In this document: one piece after another, positions 32,401 to 43,603 of the stretch
Numbering within the stretch: position 1 is the stretch's first letter
How the letters are laid out: each line of letters starts with the position of its first letter
DNA from: Eustoma russellianum
Taxonomy: Eukaryota > Streptophyta > Magnoliopsida > Gentianales > Gentianaceae
Assembly: GCA_036186865.1 (NCBI GenBank)
Contig: AP025042.1
Location: 30,997,727 to 31,061,726 of the forward strand
Direction of reading: 5' to 3'
DNA: 64,000 nt
The notes under the pieces: generated by a model
The model's input: the letters and a program-made list of their open reading frames with translations, nothing else
Database searches by the model: none
Told to the model about the DNA's origin: nothing
Translations under genes and position numbers: made by a program

Positions 32401-34068
32401 GTAGTGGATATTTGACTGCAGAGCTACCGACACCATGATTTGCGACCAATCTGACCCCACCACATTCACTCAACCAACAAAGACCACTGTTAAAACTGCT
32501 AATGGAGTCTCCATCCCAGTAGTTGGTGGCGGCTCCATCTCTATCAGTCCCAACATTACCCTTGATAATTGTCTTTATGTACCTTCTTTATCCACTAAAC
32601 TACTATCAGTTATCCAACTTACTAAAGCCCTAGATTGTATCGTTCTAATGTATCCTAATTTTTTGCCTTGTCTAGGACATTCACAAGAGGGTGATCATTG
32701 AGGGTGGTATTAAACAGCCAAGGGTTGTACTTTGCTGATGCGATGGCACAACAAGGACAGTCTAATCTTGCCACCGGAACGACTAATCGACAATGTGTGG
32801 TCATGGCATCGCCGTTTAGGGCATCCCTCATTTGGCTATTTAAAATCGTCTTTTTCTTACATTATTCACATCTCAGACCGTTAATATTACTTATGACACA
32901 TGTCCCCGGGCTAAACAAACTATAGCTTCGTACTTTGCCAATAATACCCGGGTTGATCAAATGTTTTTTGATTCATTCTGACCTGTGGGGGCCCCTCACC
33001 ATATAATACCCTCTTTGGTTTTTGTTATTATGTACTCTTTGTTGATGATTTTTCTTGTATGACGTGGCTATATATCATAAAGCATAAATCTAAGGTTTCC
33101 CAGAAATTCATTCACTTCTACAACATGATACACACCCAGTTTAATACACAAATACAAATACTTCATTCTGACGATGGGGTTGAATATCTTGATGGGGTTC
33201 TTAAAAAAATTCACTGTTAACGGTATTATACATCAAACTTCCTTCCCTTATACGCCTGAATAAAATGGGGTTGCCAAACGGAAAAAATCGCATTATTCTT
33301 GAAATGACATAGGCTATAATGTACGACTCATATGTCCCAATGAGTTTCTCGCCAGAAGCTGTCTCCATCGCTACATATCTTATCAATCGTCTCACTACCA
33401 AAATTCTTAACTACCAAAGACCTATTCATACTTTATCCTCCCAACACACTTTCCATCACTCTTTACCCTACCACCGCGAGTGTTTGGGTGTACAGTCTTT
33501 GTTTATACTCCCAAACACGAACGAACCAAACTCGATCCATGTGCTGAAAAGTGCGTCTTTGTGGGCTATGCTACTAAAGAAAAGAGATATCGATGCTATA
33601 ATCCCCGTACCCCGCCAGATTCACATTACCATGAATTACATCTTTCTTGAAATTGAGTGCCATTATAACCCACCCAATCTCGGGTTTAGAGGAAAAAACC
33701 CATCTGAAGGAACCCTTGATTGGATTGTGTCACCACCCACCTACTCGATGATCATTCCAACAAGGCAAGTAGATGGAACCGACTGTGTTGTAGCTCTCAA
33801 CAATGTACCACCTGCGGCACCAGAATCACCTCGTGATCCTCTACAGGTGAATGCAGAATCACAAGTAACATTTTTTTATACAAATGATGAACAATCTAGT
33901 CCAGAAGTTTGCATAGTCCCAAAAAATAGTCTTAGTAACCTTGATACAAATACAGATATCCCTAATACAGACATTCCTCTAACTCACCATACTATGCTAG
34001 AAACACACAGTGATACTAATATTCTTATTGGACAGCAGCAGGTACAGACTCTACCCTCCCAGAACTAA
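32401..34068 (+). pseudogene. Copia E protease and integrase, heavily frameshifted
   Basis: The protease active site is altered: WIFDCRATDTM (about 32407) where DSGATDH is expected. Then come TVKTANGVSIPVVGGGSI and SLSTKLLSVIQLTK. The pre-integrase WHRRLGHP relic is at about 32805. Integrase pieces in several frames include a degraded catalytic core at 33030-33200, FPYTPE*NGVAKRK (about 33243, with the catalytic glutamate region degraded) and VFGCTVF / GYATKEKRYRCYNPR (33480-33610). The ORF 33319-34068 then covers a variable linker before RT. Confidence 0.8.
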
Positions 34069-34142
34069 GTGAGAAAAAAACCTCTCAAACGGTACTCTCC
34101 TGAAGAATATTCCGAGCATCCAGGTATGCAATAAGAACATCT

Positions 34143-35743
34143 ATGGATGGAGTATCAGACTTAGCTCAGGGTTTCTTTGTGTCTCTCTGTACAAAATACG
34201 TACCTCAAACTTTTGAAGTAGCCCAAGCTCAACCATCATGGGAAGAAGCCATGCTAACAGAAATGGAAGCCTTGGAGAAAAATCAAACATGTGAAAGGTG
34301 TCTTCTTCCTTCGGGAAAGAAACTAGTTGGATTTCGGTGGGTATTTACGATTAAATACGGAGCTGATGGAAGTATTGAGAGATATAAGGCCCTGTTGATA
34401 GCAAAAGGGTACACCCAGACATATGACGTTGATTACTTAGAGATTTTTTGGCTTGTAGCCCGTATTGATACAATCAGAGTATTGTTCAACATTGCAGCAA
34501 CTCAGAATTTGACCCTCCATCAGTTTGATGTCAAAAATGATTTCTTACATGGTAACCTGAAAGAAGAATTATATATAGAGCCTCATCTAGCTTTTCTGCA
34601 TGTTTCAAGACAAGAGAAGTGTGTAGGCTCAAGAAGGCACTATATGGGCTCAAACAATGTCTTCAAGCTTGGTTTGGAAGGTTTACTGGAGTCATGAAGC
34701 AAGATGGTTACCGCCAAAACAATGGAGACCATACGCTGTTAATTAAAAGAAGAAAAGATTTGGTCACATGTTTAATTATTTATGTAGATGATATGGTTAT
34801 TACAGGAAATGAACCAAGGAAATGGCTCGTCTCCAAAAGCACCTGTTAACCTAAATTTGAAATGAAGGACCTTATGGGACTTAAGTACTTCTGTGGCATT
34901 AAAGTCCTTAAGTCAAATACTGGGATTTGTGTCTCACAGCGGAAGTACATCCTAGATCTTCTGGCTGAAGTCGGAATGCTTGATTGAAAACTATGTGATA
35001 CTCCTTTGGCGCCAAACCATAAGTTTCAAATGACTAGTGGAGCACCCTATACAGATAAAGGAAAATATCAGCGGCTAGTAGGAAAGCTGATTTATTTGGC
35101 ACATATGCGAACCGACATCACCTTGGTAGTAAGTATTGTTAGCCATTTCATACATAATCCTCAAGAACACCATATGGATGCAGTGAGGGCGTATCTTTTG
35201 GTATCTGAAACACACACTAGGAAGAGGTATTGTTTTTTGAAACAATGAACACTGAAAGATCCAAGGATATGCCTGATGCTGATTGGACAGGAGACTTGGC
35301 AGATCGAAAGTCTACCTCAAGATATTTTACACTTGTAGGAAGAAACCTGGTGACCTGGAGGAGTAAGAAGCAAAACATGGTTGCTCTCTCAAGCCGAGTT
35401 CCGGGGGATTGCAAAAGGAGTCACTGAGCTACTCTGGTTACGGAAATTGTTCAAAGACATTGGTCTGCAAGTTAATCCACCCACACCACTGTTAGATGAC
35501 AACAAAGCCTCAATTAGCATTTTCGTAAACCCGGTGCAACATGATCGGACTAAACACATAGAAATCGACCGCCACTTTATCAAAGAAAAGTTAGAAGGAG
35601 GGATTATTAATCTACCATTTGTCCAGTCAGAAGATCAGTTAGCTGATGTGTTGACCAAAGCGGTTAATGGGAGGATATTTGAAGCTATCTTACGTAAGTT
35701 GAACGTCATTGACCACACGGTTCAATTTGAGGGGAAGTGTTGA
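34143..35743 (+). pseudogene. Copia E reverse transcriptase and RNase H
   Basis: RT N-terminus: PSWEEAMLTEMEALEKNQT, KKLVGFRWVFTIKYGADGSI, ERYKALLIAKGYTQTYDVDY. The palm includes LHQFDVKNDFLHGNLKEE, LKKALYGLKQCLQAWFGRF and an intact YVDD (34781-34792). Stops and shifts occur at about 34600, 34846 and 34985. RNase H: DADWTGDLADRKSTSRYF, LSQAEFRGIAKGVTELLWLRK, DDNKASISIFVNPVQHDRTK, EDQLADVLTKAVNGRIF, ending VQFEGKC at 35743. The stop overlaps the LTR start, as is usual in this lineage. Confidence 0.9.
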
Positions 35744-35997
35744 CAAATTCCATAATTTAAGTGATCATAGTATATATGTAAACATTGTGTTATAAATGTG
35801 ATTGATCTCAGGATAACCATCATTGATCATTATTAGATATTACTGATTTAGTTACCTTGTATAAAGACAGAGAAAGTGTATAAATTGGTGTGTATAGTGG
35901 TATAAGAATCATTGAGAAATATACAAAAAAAAAATTAATTACACAATTTCTATCAATCTTTATCCGAGTTCTTGTTCTTCTGCTCTTCATTGATACA
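35738..35997 (+). repeat. 3' LTR of copia E
   Basis: It follows the purine tract GAGGGGAAG and starts TGTTGACAAATTCC, ending TTCATTGATACA. It aligns along its length with LTR G (56403-56657, minus strand): AACCATCATTGATCATNATTAGATATTACTG (split), GTGTATAAATTGGTG and ATTGAGAAATATACAA. No matching 5' LTR lies upstream in the window. Confidence 0.85.
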
Positions 35998-36183
35998 ATA
36001 TGGTGTCATTATATTTTCAAATTATTAGAGATTTTATTTTTTTCAAGAATATCAAGCTGTGTCTAGTAAGAAATTTTCTGGAGATTACCTAATGGGATTT
36101 TGTAAAGTGGCGAATTTTGATATGCTATCACCACTAGAGAGCATGATCAATTTGTTAAGTGCAAGCATGCGATTTTGAATAGC
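35998..36183. other. Non-repetitive flank, copy 1 of a local duplication
   Basis: There is no ORF. The sequence from about 36001 (TGGTGTCATTATATTTTC) through AAGCTGTGTCTAGTAAGAAATTTTCTGGAGA (split), and on after the hAT element at 37220, is a diverged copy of 37560-37800. It could be host intron or intergenic DNA. Confidence 0.5.
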
Positions 36184-36191
36184 AGAAATAT

Positions 36192-37211
36192 TAGGGGTGT
36201 ACATGTTTTTTAAAAACCGGCCGAACCGCACCAAACCGGTCAAACCAAACCGTAAAAAAACTGGACCACGGTTTTATGGTCGGTTTAATAAATGCTAAAA
36301 ACCGGACTGTTTCATTTGGTCCGGTTTCCGGTTTTAAGAATTTCAAACCATATAAACCGGACCAAACCGGTTATATATATATATATAAATTTGATTATAC
36401 ATTATATATTTAATTATATTTTATACATAGTAGTATTTTAGTTATTTGTTTATATTGTTTGTGAGTTTGTTTTTTATTGGATGTTTATGACTTGGGGAGG
36501 AAAAACTCAGTTGATTAATCATTTTTTGGTGAACAAAGGTTGGTACCTAGTGGATTTGTCTGGTTATACCTAAGAAAATATTAGTTTTTTGCTTTGATTT
36601 ATTTATCCTCGTTTAATTACTTCTTTGATTTTTAGTAATTCTTAGTGTATAATTATTTCCACACATTGTTTATCATCCCGTAAAAGTATGAAAGAATTGA
36701 AATTTCGTTACTTGGATGATTATTCTGTATGCAAATAATGTGATTACATGATTGAGTATTAAAGATACATGAATGATTTTTCGATTAAACTACTCTATCA
36801 CCTTAATCCATCCTTTTGTTGAGGGTTAGGTACTTTGTATAATTTATTGTAGTATGAGTTTCTTGCCAAGACATGATAAATTAAGGTATAATAATATTCT
36901 ATGATAAATTAACGTATAGTAGTATTCTATTAAGGGAGTATAGTTTTATTTTTAGTTTGACAAAAATCATATCAGGAAGAAAACTTGTCATCAATTTTGA
37001 TTATGAATTTTGACTTTTTAATCAACGTTATCAATGTTTCAGGTGAATAAAACCGGAAAAAAACGAAACCAAACCGGACTAAACCGGACCGGTCAAACGG
37101 TGTGTTGACTGGTTTGGTCCGGTTTTTGGTTTTCTATTTTCCAAACTGTAACAAACGGTTTGGTCCGTAAGATTCTCAAAAACCGGCCGAACCGGACCAT
37201 GTACACCCCTA
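36192..37211. mobile_element. Non-autonomous hAT element (1,020 bp)
   Basis: Perfect 14-bp terminal inverted repeats TAGGGGTGTACATG/CATGTACACCCCTA bound the element. The 8-bp target duplication AGAAATAT is perfect (36184-36191 and 37212-37219); this duplication length identifies the hAT superfamily. Both ends hold many AACCGG/CCGGTT words over about 200 bases, likely transposase-binding subterminal repeats. The middle is AT-rich with a TA run (36372-36387) and no ORF, so movement would need a transposase in trans. Confidence 0.92.
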
Positions 37212-37219
37212 AGAAATAT

Positions 37220-37910
37220 AGGTACTTTTCATTGTCCCAAACAATTCTGGGTCAAGGTCTGGAAACTGCTTGTTAGTTCCATATTACAACTTCTTTGTTA
37301 CTGTAGAGTGAAGGCGGGCTTTGGAGCAACTTATAAGGTTACTGTTTTGTGATCTTAAGGTCATGTAGGATAAGGCTGCGTACATCAGATCACAAAGTTA
37401 TCTGTGCCTTCTCCCGACCATTCGCAAATGCAGAAGCCTAGTATACCGGAAGCGATCTATGTTAATATACAGTCTTCATCAACCTTTTCTTATTTTTTTT
37501 TATTTTTACCTTCTGTGTTTTCTTGGTATTGCTAGTTATGGAGTGAATAATTTGTTATATGGTGCCATATCTTCCTAATCATTTGAGATTCCTTGTCTTT
37601 ACAATGTGAAGTTGTGTCAAGTCAGAAATTAGCTGGAGAGCCAGCTTTCTCAAAGGAGGGGTTTTTTTCCTTTACGAGCCTTATAATTGGCATTTTGGTA
37701 TACTTATGCATCTAGAAAGCAGATTCATATGTTATATTGTACTAGCATCCTGTTTTTGAGTAGCAAAACCATAGGTAACGCTCCATTGCCTAAAGTTTCT
37801 ATGTCCACTTAGTTAACTCATATTAATATTTTTTGTTGTTTATCCGCAGGTAGAGTTACATGCGAATTTCTGCTGTTAGAATCCTCATCTTTGGTATCGT
37901 CAAACTTCAG
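37220..37910. other. Non-repetitive flank with second copy of the local duplication
   Basis: No gene is seen. Positions 37560-37800 (ATGGTGCCATATCTTCC .. AGTTGTGTCAAGTCAGAAATTAGCTGGAGA (split) .. GAGTAGCAAAACCATAGGTA) parallel 36000-36191 plus 37220-37245. A SINE remnant lies within at 37316-37455. Confidence 0.45.
37316..37455 (+). mobile_element. tRNA-derived SINE remnant (Au/TS-like)
   Basis: The 5' part TTTGGAGCAACTTATAAGG resembles a pol III A box of a tRNA-derived SINE. It is followed by TGTGATCTTAAGGTCATG and, after an apparent internal deletion of the B-box part, by GATAAGGCTGCGTACATCAG .. CCTTCTCCCGACC .. AGCCTAGTATACCGG, the conserved 3' region of widespread plant SINEs. It is shorter than usual and diverged. 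The related copy is at 43604-43875. Confidence 0.7.
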
Positions 37911-38090
37911 GGTTATGATTACCTCATCCACTTTCCCTGACCTCACGCGTCACCGTGCGACACGTGGCAGTAGGGGGATAGTGAGACTAGATAAGAGTTA
38001 CCCGTATTTAGCCTCACCATCCTTCTACTGCCACGTGTCACACGGTGACGCATGAGGTGAGAGGAAAATGAATGAGGTGATCTCATCCCC
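37911..38090. mobile_element. Foldback MITE copy 1 (Mutator-like, 180 bp)
   Basis: The two halves are inverted repeats: CACGTGGCAGTAG (37961-37973) mirrors CTACTGCCACGTG (38025-38037), and ACCTCATCCA at the left mirrors the TGAATGAGGTGATCTCATCC-type end at the right. Flanking nine-mers AAACTTCAG (37902-37910) and AAACTTCGC (38091-38099) match at 7 of 9. Nine-base duplications and long inverted repeats suggest a Mutator-type MITE. There is no coding capacity. Confidence 0.8.
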
Positions 38091-38133
38091 AAACTTCGCA
38101 GCTGCACATGCATTTCTTTGTGCATGTCAAAAT

Positions 38134-38298
38134 TGTTAGAAAGTTACCATAATTAGATATTTGATTATTAATTGTATATGATTAGATTTGCCTTGTATAG
38201 AAGAATATAATTGTATATATGTGGCACCATACTGTACTAACGAAAGATGAGAAAAAGAAATACAAGAAAAATTTCCGTAAAGAATTGTGTTCCTAACA
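38134..38298 (+). repeat. 5' LTR of copia F
   Basis: It starts TGTTAGAAAGTTACC and ends GTGTTCCTAACA. It matches the 3' LTR 43115-43349 apart from a gap of about 55 bases near its start (the 3' copy has extra AACGGTGGAATCAAATC-type sequence). Confidence 0.9.
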
Positions 38299-38310
38299 TG
38301 GTATCAGAGC
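38299..38310 (+). promoter_or_regulatory. Primer binding site of copia F
   Basis: TGGTATCAGAGC follows the 5' LTR without a gap and is complementary to the 3' end of plant initiator tRNA-Met, the usual copia primer. Confidence 0.9.
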
Positions 38311-38533
38311 CACTGATCCAATAAACATATTGGTTGTTTGTTTCTTGTTTGGCTCAGACAGTAATTCCTTATTGCCAATATACCTTTCTCAGATCAAGTA
38401 TCCATATACCAGGTCGTATTTTCTTGGGTCAGAGATAAACTCATCACAGCCACGTACCTTTCCCAACCGAAAGTACCAATATCAAGTGTGCCCACATCCC
38501 ATTCTTATCAGACACATCTGCAAGAAGGAAGAG

Positions 38534-39676
38534 ATGTCAAAAGGTGCAGAAAATACCCCAGAACCGTCAAGACCTGCACTCACCTTCCCAGAAGGATTTG
38601 ATTTAAATGAACAGTTTGCACTGTTCTTACAAAGCCGGATGACTCCAAGCCCCACGGTCACCAACATGGACAACTTGGTCATCAAAGTAAAACTGAACAT
38701 TAATAATTAACCTTTGATGGTGCAATTTGATGAAGATAGCACTTTTGGGCAGAGGGATGAGTGCCAACATAACTAGGGCTTCTCAAATCTCTAATCCTAC
38801 TAATCCTGCATATTTCAAGTGGGAGCAAGAGGACAAGCTCGTTTTTACCTGGTTAATTGACAATATAGAGGACAGTCTGGTTAGCAATGCCTCTAAGTAC
38901 CCAATAGCGAGAGCCTTAAAGATGGCTTGGCCATCACTTATGATTCAGAGAGTGACAACATCCAGATATTTGACTTACATTTCCAAGCCAACTCCATCAG
39001 ACAGGAAGACTAACCATTAGATGAATGTTGGCGGGGACTGCAAGATTTGTGGATGTTAATAGACATTAAAGAACCAAACCCAATAGACTGTGAAAAAGAT
39101 ATGACCACTTTCAACAAGCGGGTTCAAGAGCACCGGTTATACCAATTACTCACTGCTATGAGTGATAAATATGCATCACTGAAACGAGATCTGTTAAAAA
39201 AAGACCTCTTTCCATCGGCAAAGAAGGCGTACAATGAAATCCGGAGGTCAGATGTTTGGGACAGGATAATTTTAAAACAAACTCCCTCAGTTTTCACATC
39301 ACCGAGAGTAGAGCAAGGTTTGGTCATCAAGGGACCAGTTGGTCGTGATAGAGGAGGAGCAGAAAAGGGGCTTCGTTCATCTCATGGAAGAGGGACGACA
39401 GAAGGAAGGGGAATTCTTTCATCTCAATCAAAAGGACTATCACTCCAAGAGGATAAGACAAATCTGATATGCACCCACTACGGACAGCGGCAACATACCA
39501 TTGACCAGTGTTTCAAAATCCATGGATTTTCCGAATGGTAGGAAGCTCATAAGGCCTCAATGAAGCAGTAGGATAAAGGGAATGATGGAGTAACCAAGGC
39601 AATTGTAGAACGGGACAGCCATGACCAGAGTCTGCAGGAGGAAGAAAGCAAGAACGAAGAGAGTCAAGGGGAATAG
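38534..39676 (+). pseudogene. Copia F gag pseudogene
   Basis: The ATG at 38534 opens MSKGAENTPEPSRPALTFPE, similar in layout to G gag (MSQTPGTVGTSHETTENKPN). Frame breaks follow at about 38710, 39020 and 39541. Recognisable blocks are YFKWEQEDKLVFTWLIDNIE, LQDLWMLIDIKEPNPIDC, FNKRVQEHRLYQLLTAMSDK, and a zinc-knuckle relic with ICTHYGQRQHTIDQCFKIHG (CxxC changed to CxxY). The ORF upstream of 38534 is leader sequence, so I chose the ATG that matches related gags. Confidence 0.85.
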
Positions 39677-42014
39677 GAAACCCTATTCACATTTACATTT
39701 TAAATACCGTACTTTTTGCCTGAGATGTCCCTGCACTGTGTAATATGGCTAAGTTGAGTTCCACAGTTTCAATTATGCCAAATTCAGCCCCCTTGACAAC
39801 CAGAATTGTGACCCTAGCCCTCAAAGTATCCCCGGAATTACACTTAAGGCAGAAACTCCAAAAATTATTTCCTCAGTCCTTGGAAATTCTAAAAATATAC
39901 ACTTGAGGCCTCATATTCTACCCTCTTCCAAAATTCTCCCTACACCTTATCAACGAATGCCCTATGCATATAATACCATTTCTACCCCTCAAACCTTAAA
40001 GTTCCCTCAGTGGGTTGACTGTGGGACAACGGATTATTTACCCCTCCAAACAAAACAACCATTGAAACAGGTAATGGACAGCTTGTGCTCGTATCAGGGA
40101 CTATCCGTATTGCTCACAACATTACATTATCAAAATGCCTTTATGTTCCATATTTATCTAATAAATTGTTGCCAATTTGCCAACTCATAAGACATTAGAT
40201 TGTATTGTACTTATGTACCCTACTTTTTTTTGTTGTAGGACATTCATACGAAGGAAATTATTGGACGTGGTACTGAAAAAGCCGAACCGCATTATGTTGA
40301 CATAGTGGCACAATAGGGCCGGTCCAATCTTGCCACCGGTACGATCTCCCCGCAGTTATGGCTTTGGCATCAGCTGTTAAGACATGCCTCTTTTCCTTAT
40401 CTTAGAAAGTTATTTTCTACTTTGTTTCACCCCAGTTCACCCCATATCACTTGTCATACTTTCCTTCGGGCCAATCAAACTTAGGCTACATATCACTCTA
40501 GTAATACACGTGTTAGTATTATATTTGACTTGATTCACTTTGATGTCTGGGGTCCATCTCCAGTTACTACTCCTTTAGGCTTTCAGTATTTTGTAATCTT
40601 TGTTGATGATTATTCTCGTATGGCTTGGATCTATCTCCTCAAACACAAATCTAATGTTAGTTCACGCTTCGTGAAATTTTATAACATGATTCAACACCAG
40701 TACAATAAGTCAATTAAAATTCTCCGTTCCGACAATGGTGGTGAATATATTGATGGGGGGGTTGGGTCAATTCTTCTGTGATAATGGGCTCATACATCAA
40801 ACCTTGTGTTATGGAACTCCTGAACAAAATGACATTGCTGAACGTAAAAATCATACTCTCATAGAAGTGACATGTGTTATGATGATTGAATCGAATGTTC
40901 CTCTGAGTTTTTGGCCCAAGGCTTCCATCACCCGCTGCATACCTAATAAATCGTCTTCCCACTATGATCCTTCACCATAAAACACCTATGCAAACCCTAT
41001 CTCTCCAAACATCACTCCTATCCATCAAAACTCCACCACCTAAAGTTTTTGGTTGTACCGTCTACACTCACATCCCAAGAAATCACAGACATAAACTTGA
41101 GCCCTGTGCAGAAAAATGTTTTGTTGGATACGCCACCACCCAAAAATGTTATCGATGCTATAATCCCAAAAACCAAAAAATTATCATCACCATGAACTGT
41201 GTCTTTTCTTGAAACCGAATACTATTATGATACCCATACTAGGGAACAGAGGGAGTCCTTAACCAATGATTCTCATGTATGGCTTCCGGGATCGATTGAA
41301 CCAACAAGGAAAGTAGGTGGCACCAATTGTGCTACCCCAGCAACAGACGTACAGGTCTGAGTCCAATAGCAGACAATACTCCTTTGGTGAGTGCTCTACA
41401 ACAAACAAATGGCAACACTACTGATACTCCTGATTCTCATGATTCTCCGGAATTAGTCTCCTCTAATCCTAAACTTTCCTCCAAAATATATCCCTGAATG
41501 ATAATGAAACCATGGAAGGCAACTCTAACCATACTATGCAGGAACATGTGTGCACTTTGCCCCTGAGAGCAAACCGAGGAGTCCCGCCGAACAGGTACTC
41601 GCCCACCAAGGTTGCAAATTCCTCCAAGTACCCACTTAATCTATACAGGGGGAGTATCTCTGAAAGGGCAAAAGGTCTAATTACCTCCTTATGTTCAGAA
41701 ACACTGCCACGCAATGGTAACGAGACAGCAAAACTACCAGAATGGAAAGCAACTATGATGATGGAGATGGATACATTACGGAAAATCAAAACTTGGGAAA
41801 AATGTTCACTGCCTCAAGGAAAGAGAACTGTAGTGTGTAAATGGGTGTTCACAATAAAGTACAAGGCGGATGGAAGTATCTAGTGTCGAAAGGCTAGACT
41901 AGTGGCAAAGGGGTATATGCAAACCTATGGCATTGACTATTTTGAGACCTTCTCTCTAGTAGCCCGAATCGATACAAATCAGAGTCTTACTTTCAGTTGC
42001 AGCTAAGGAAAACT
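39677..42014 (+). pseudogene. Copia F protease, integrase and start of RT
   Basis: A protease relic WVDCGTTDYL lies at about 40012 (DSG changed to DCG). The pre-integrase region (40220-40500) is frameshifted. Integrase: MIHFDVWGPSPVTTPLG (40530), FVDDYSRMAWIYLLKHKS (40603), KILRSDNGGEYIDG (40716), then a shift, QNDIAERKNHTLIE (40827) and VFGCTVYTHIPRN / FVGYATTQKCYRCYNP (41045-41170). The catalytic D, D and E are visible. RT N-terminus: EWKATMMMEMDTLRKIKTWE, VVCKWVFTIKYKADGSI, ARLVAKGYMQTYGIDYFETF. RT sequence ends at about 42014. Confidence 0.85.
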
Positions 42015-42286
42015 GGCCGCTCTAAACAACCACACGGCCAGTAAACCTTTATGTATCCTATTTTTCAAAAATCATGAACTTAAACAACGCATACCAAACT
42101 TTATGTATTCCCTTAAATATTTTACTACACTTTCCTATATAAATATATATTCACGAGCATTCCCTCCCTCATTCTCCAAGACTTCGGCCACTGTCCACTT
42201 TTGTGTTGCCCCCTTTCATTTAAATGTCAAGCATGAAAGCAAATAATTGACCACATTTAACAAGAAACTTTATTTCGCTAACACAC

Positions 42287-42328
<42 letters not shown>

Positions 42329-42685
42329 GCAAATCAAGTCATAATTATCTAATCTTATGCATATGTGTACCTTAGTTTTGGACCTCATTCAACCGACATC
42401 AGCAACGTACAAAAAAAATAAATATAGAGAAAACTCATATGTAGAAATATTTGGTACGTACATATAAGCACATACATATATATATAATCAGCATCCATTT
42501 ATGCAATCACAACATACACATGCATGATCCGGTTTTGATAAGAAATTATATTCATAAGATTTGCAAAAACATAGCAAATATAGGACGATTACTTACCTAT
42601 TCCGTGTGTAATTCTACCGTACGATTGAATCTAGGGTTGGTGATTGGAGAAAACCCTCTAGGGTCAGAGTGACCGAAGATCTACA
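42015..42685. other. Foreign filler replacing most of copia F RT
   Basis: About 670 bases unrelated to copia stand where roughly 850 bases of RT and connection should be. Features: a TA run (42290-42325), ACGTACATATAAGCACATAC-type repeats, and on the minus strand GGGTTTTCTCCAATCACC .. CACACGGAATAG followed by GTAAGTAAT, which looks like a leader exon with a splice donor or a gypsy LTR leader. Origin unknown. Confidence 0.5.
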
Positions 42686-42689
42686 ACCC

Positions 42690-43114
42690 GGGTATTTTGC
42701 GCTGGTCAGAGAGAACGTAGTAAAATAGAAACGTAACAAGCAGAAGGTTGTTTCGTTATCAAGTGTTGAGGCAGAGTTCAGAGGGATAGTTAAAGGTATA
42801 ACCGAAATACTGTGGTTACATAAGTTAATGAGTGAACTTGGGTTCCAAGTTCGGCAACCTATCAGGCTGAAGTGTGAAAACAAAGCATCCATCAGTATCT
42901 CTGCAAATCCTGTTCAACATGATCATATAGAACATGTAGAAGTTGATCGTCACTTCATCAAGGAAAAACTTGAGTGTTGACTTATTGAGCTTCTGTTTGT
43001 TCGCTCGAAAGACCAGTTGGTGAATAGATTGACCAACGCCGTAAATGCACAAATCTTTGAAGATTCATTGTTCAAGTTAAACATTGGTGACCCACTGTTT
43101 AACTTGAGGAAGAG
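42690..43114 (+). pseudogene. Copia F RNase H end
   Basis: Plus-strand pieces encode VLRWSERT-like sequence, then SSVEAEFRGIVKGITEILWL (about 42758), LGFQVRQPIRLKCENKASIS (about 42838), NPVQHDHIEHVEVDRHFIKE (about 42907), LVNRLTNAVNAQIF (43017) and FKLNIGDPLFNLRKS at the end. The expected D of LKCDNKA is asparagine's neighbour E here (CEN), so an RNase H acid is altered. It has stops at about 42978. A purine tract GAGGAAGAG precedes the LTR. Confidence 0.85.
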
Positions 43115-43349
43115 TGTTAGAAAGTGATTATAAACGGTGGAATCAAATCAACAGCAAGGAATCAGCAGTGATTAGGAATTAGCATAATTATAGATTTGAT
43201 TATTAATTGTATATGATTAGACATGCCTTGTATAGAAGAATATGCTTGTATATATGTGGCGTCATAATGTACTAACGAAAGATGAGAAAAAGGGATGCAA
43301 GAAAAATTTCCGAAAAGAATTGTGTTCCTAACATATTGTGTTCTTAACA
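43115..43349 (+). repeat. 3' LTR of copia F with a duplicated end
   Basis: It starts TGTTAGAAAGTGATT. The terminal TATTGTGTTCCTAACA-type block is doubled: the first copy ends at 43333 and the second (TATTGTGTTCTTAACA) at 43349. Only the second end is followed by the target duplication AAAAT. Confidence 0.85.
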
Positions 43350-43353
43350 AAAA

Positions 43354-43600
43354 TATGAGCAGTTCTTTTCATTTCTGTGGATGCACTGTAAAATGTCTGT
43401 GGCGTGACTTCAATTTTTGGATTTCTTGATAAAAATGAGTCTGTGCTTAAAACAGAGTTCTCAGTGAGAAACTAAGCAATTCATGTTCCAGAAACATAAA
43501 GGAATACAGCTCCTCGTTTTGCTTCTCGGGCTCAACTATCATGTATTTAAGTACGAGCTTAAATACATGATATTTAAGTATGAACTATCATGGGTTCTTG
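43354..43600. other. Flanking sequence with a perfect hairpin
   Basis: There is no gene. ATCATGTATTTAAG and its exact complement CTTAAATACATGAT are separated by TACGAG (43538-43571), giving a 14-bp stem and 6-base loop. A third partial copy, ATTTAAGTATGAACTATCATGG, follows in split form at 43572-43592. Confidence 0.7.
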
Positions 43601-43603
43601 TAA

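Larger units (their letters stand above)
38134..43349 (+). mobile_element. Copia element F (5.2 kb, RT deleted)
   Basis: The element has a 5' LTR (38134-38298), primer site, gag, protease, integrase, RT start, foreign filler, RNase H and a 3' LTR (43115-43349). It is flanked by perfect AAAAT duplications (38129-38133 and 43350-43354). Internal domains are related to E (Ale/Retrofit-like) but the LTR is a different type. Most of RT, including the catalytic box, is missing. Confidence 0.88.

Noticed and set aside
35998..36010. Primer binding site after the E 3' LTR (TGGTGTCA)
   Set aside because: The same word occurs in the local duplicate at 37561 as TGGTGCCA in plain flanking DNA, so it is flank sequence and not a second element start.
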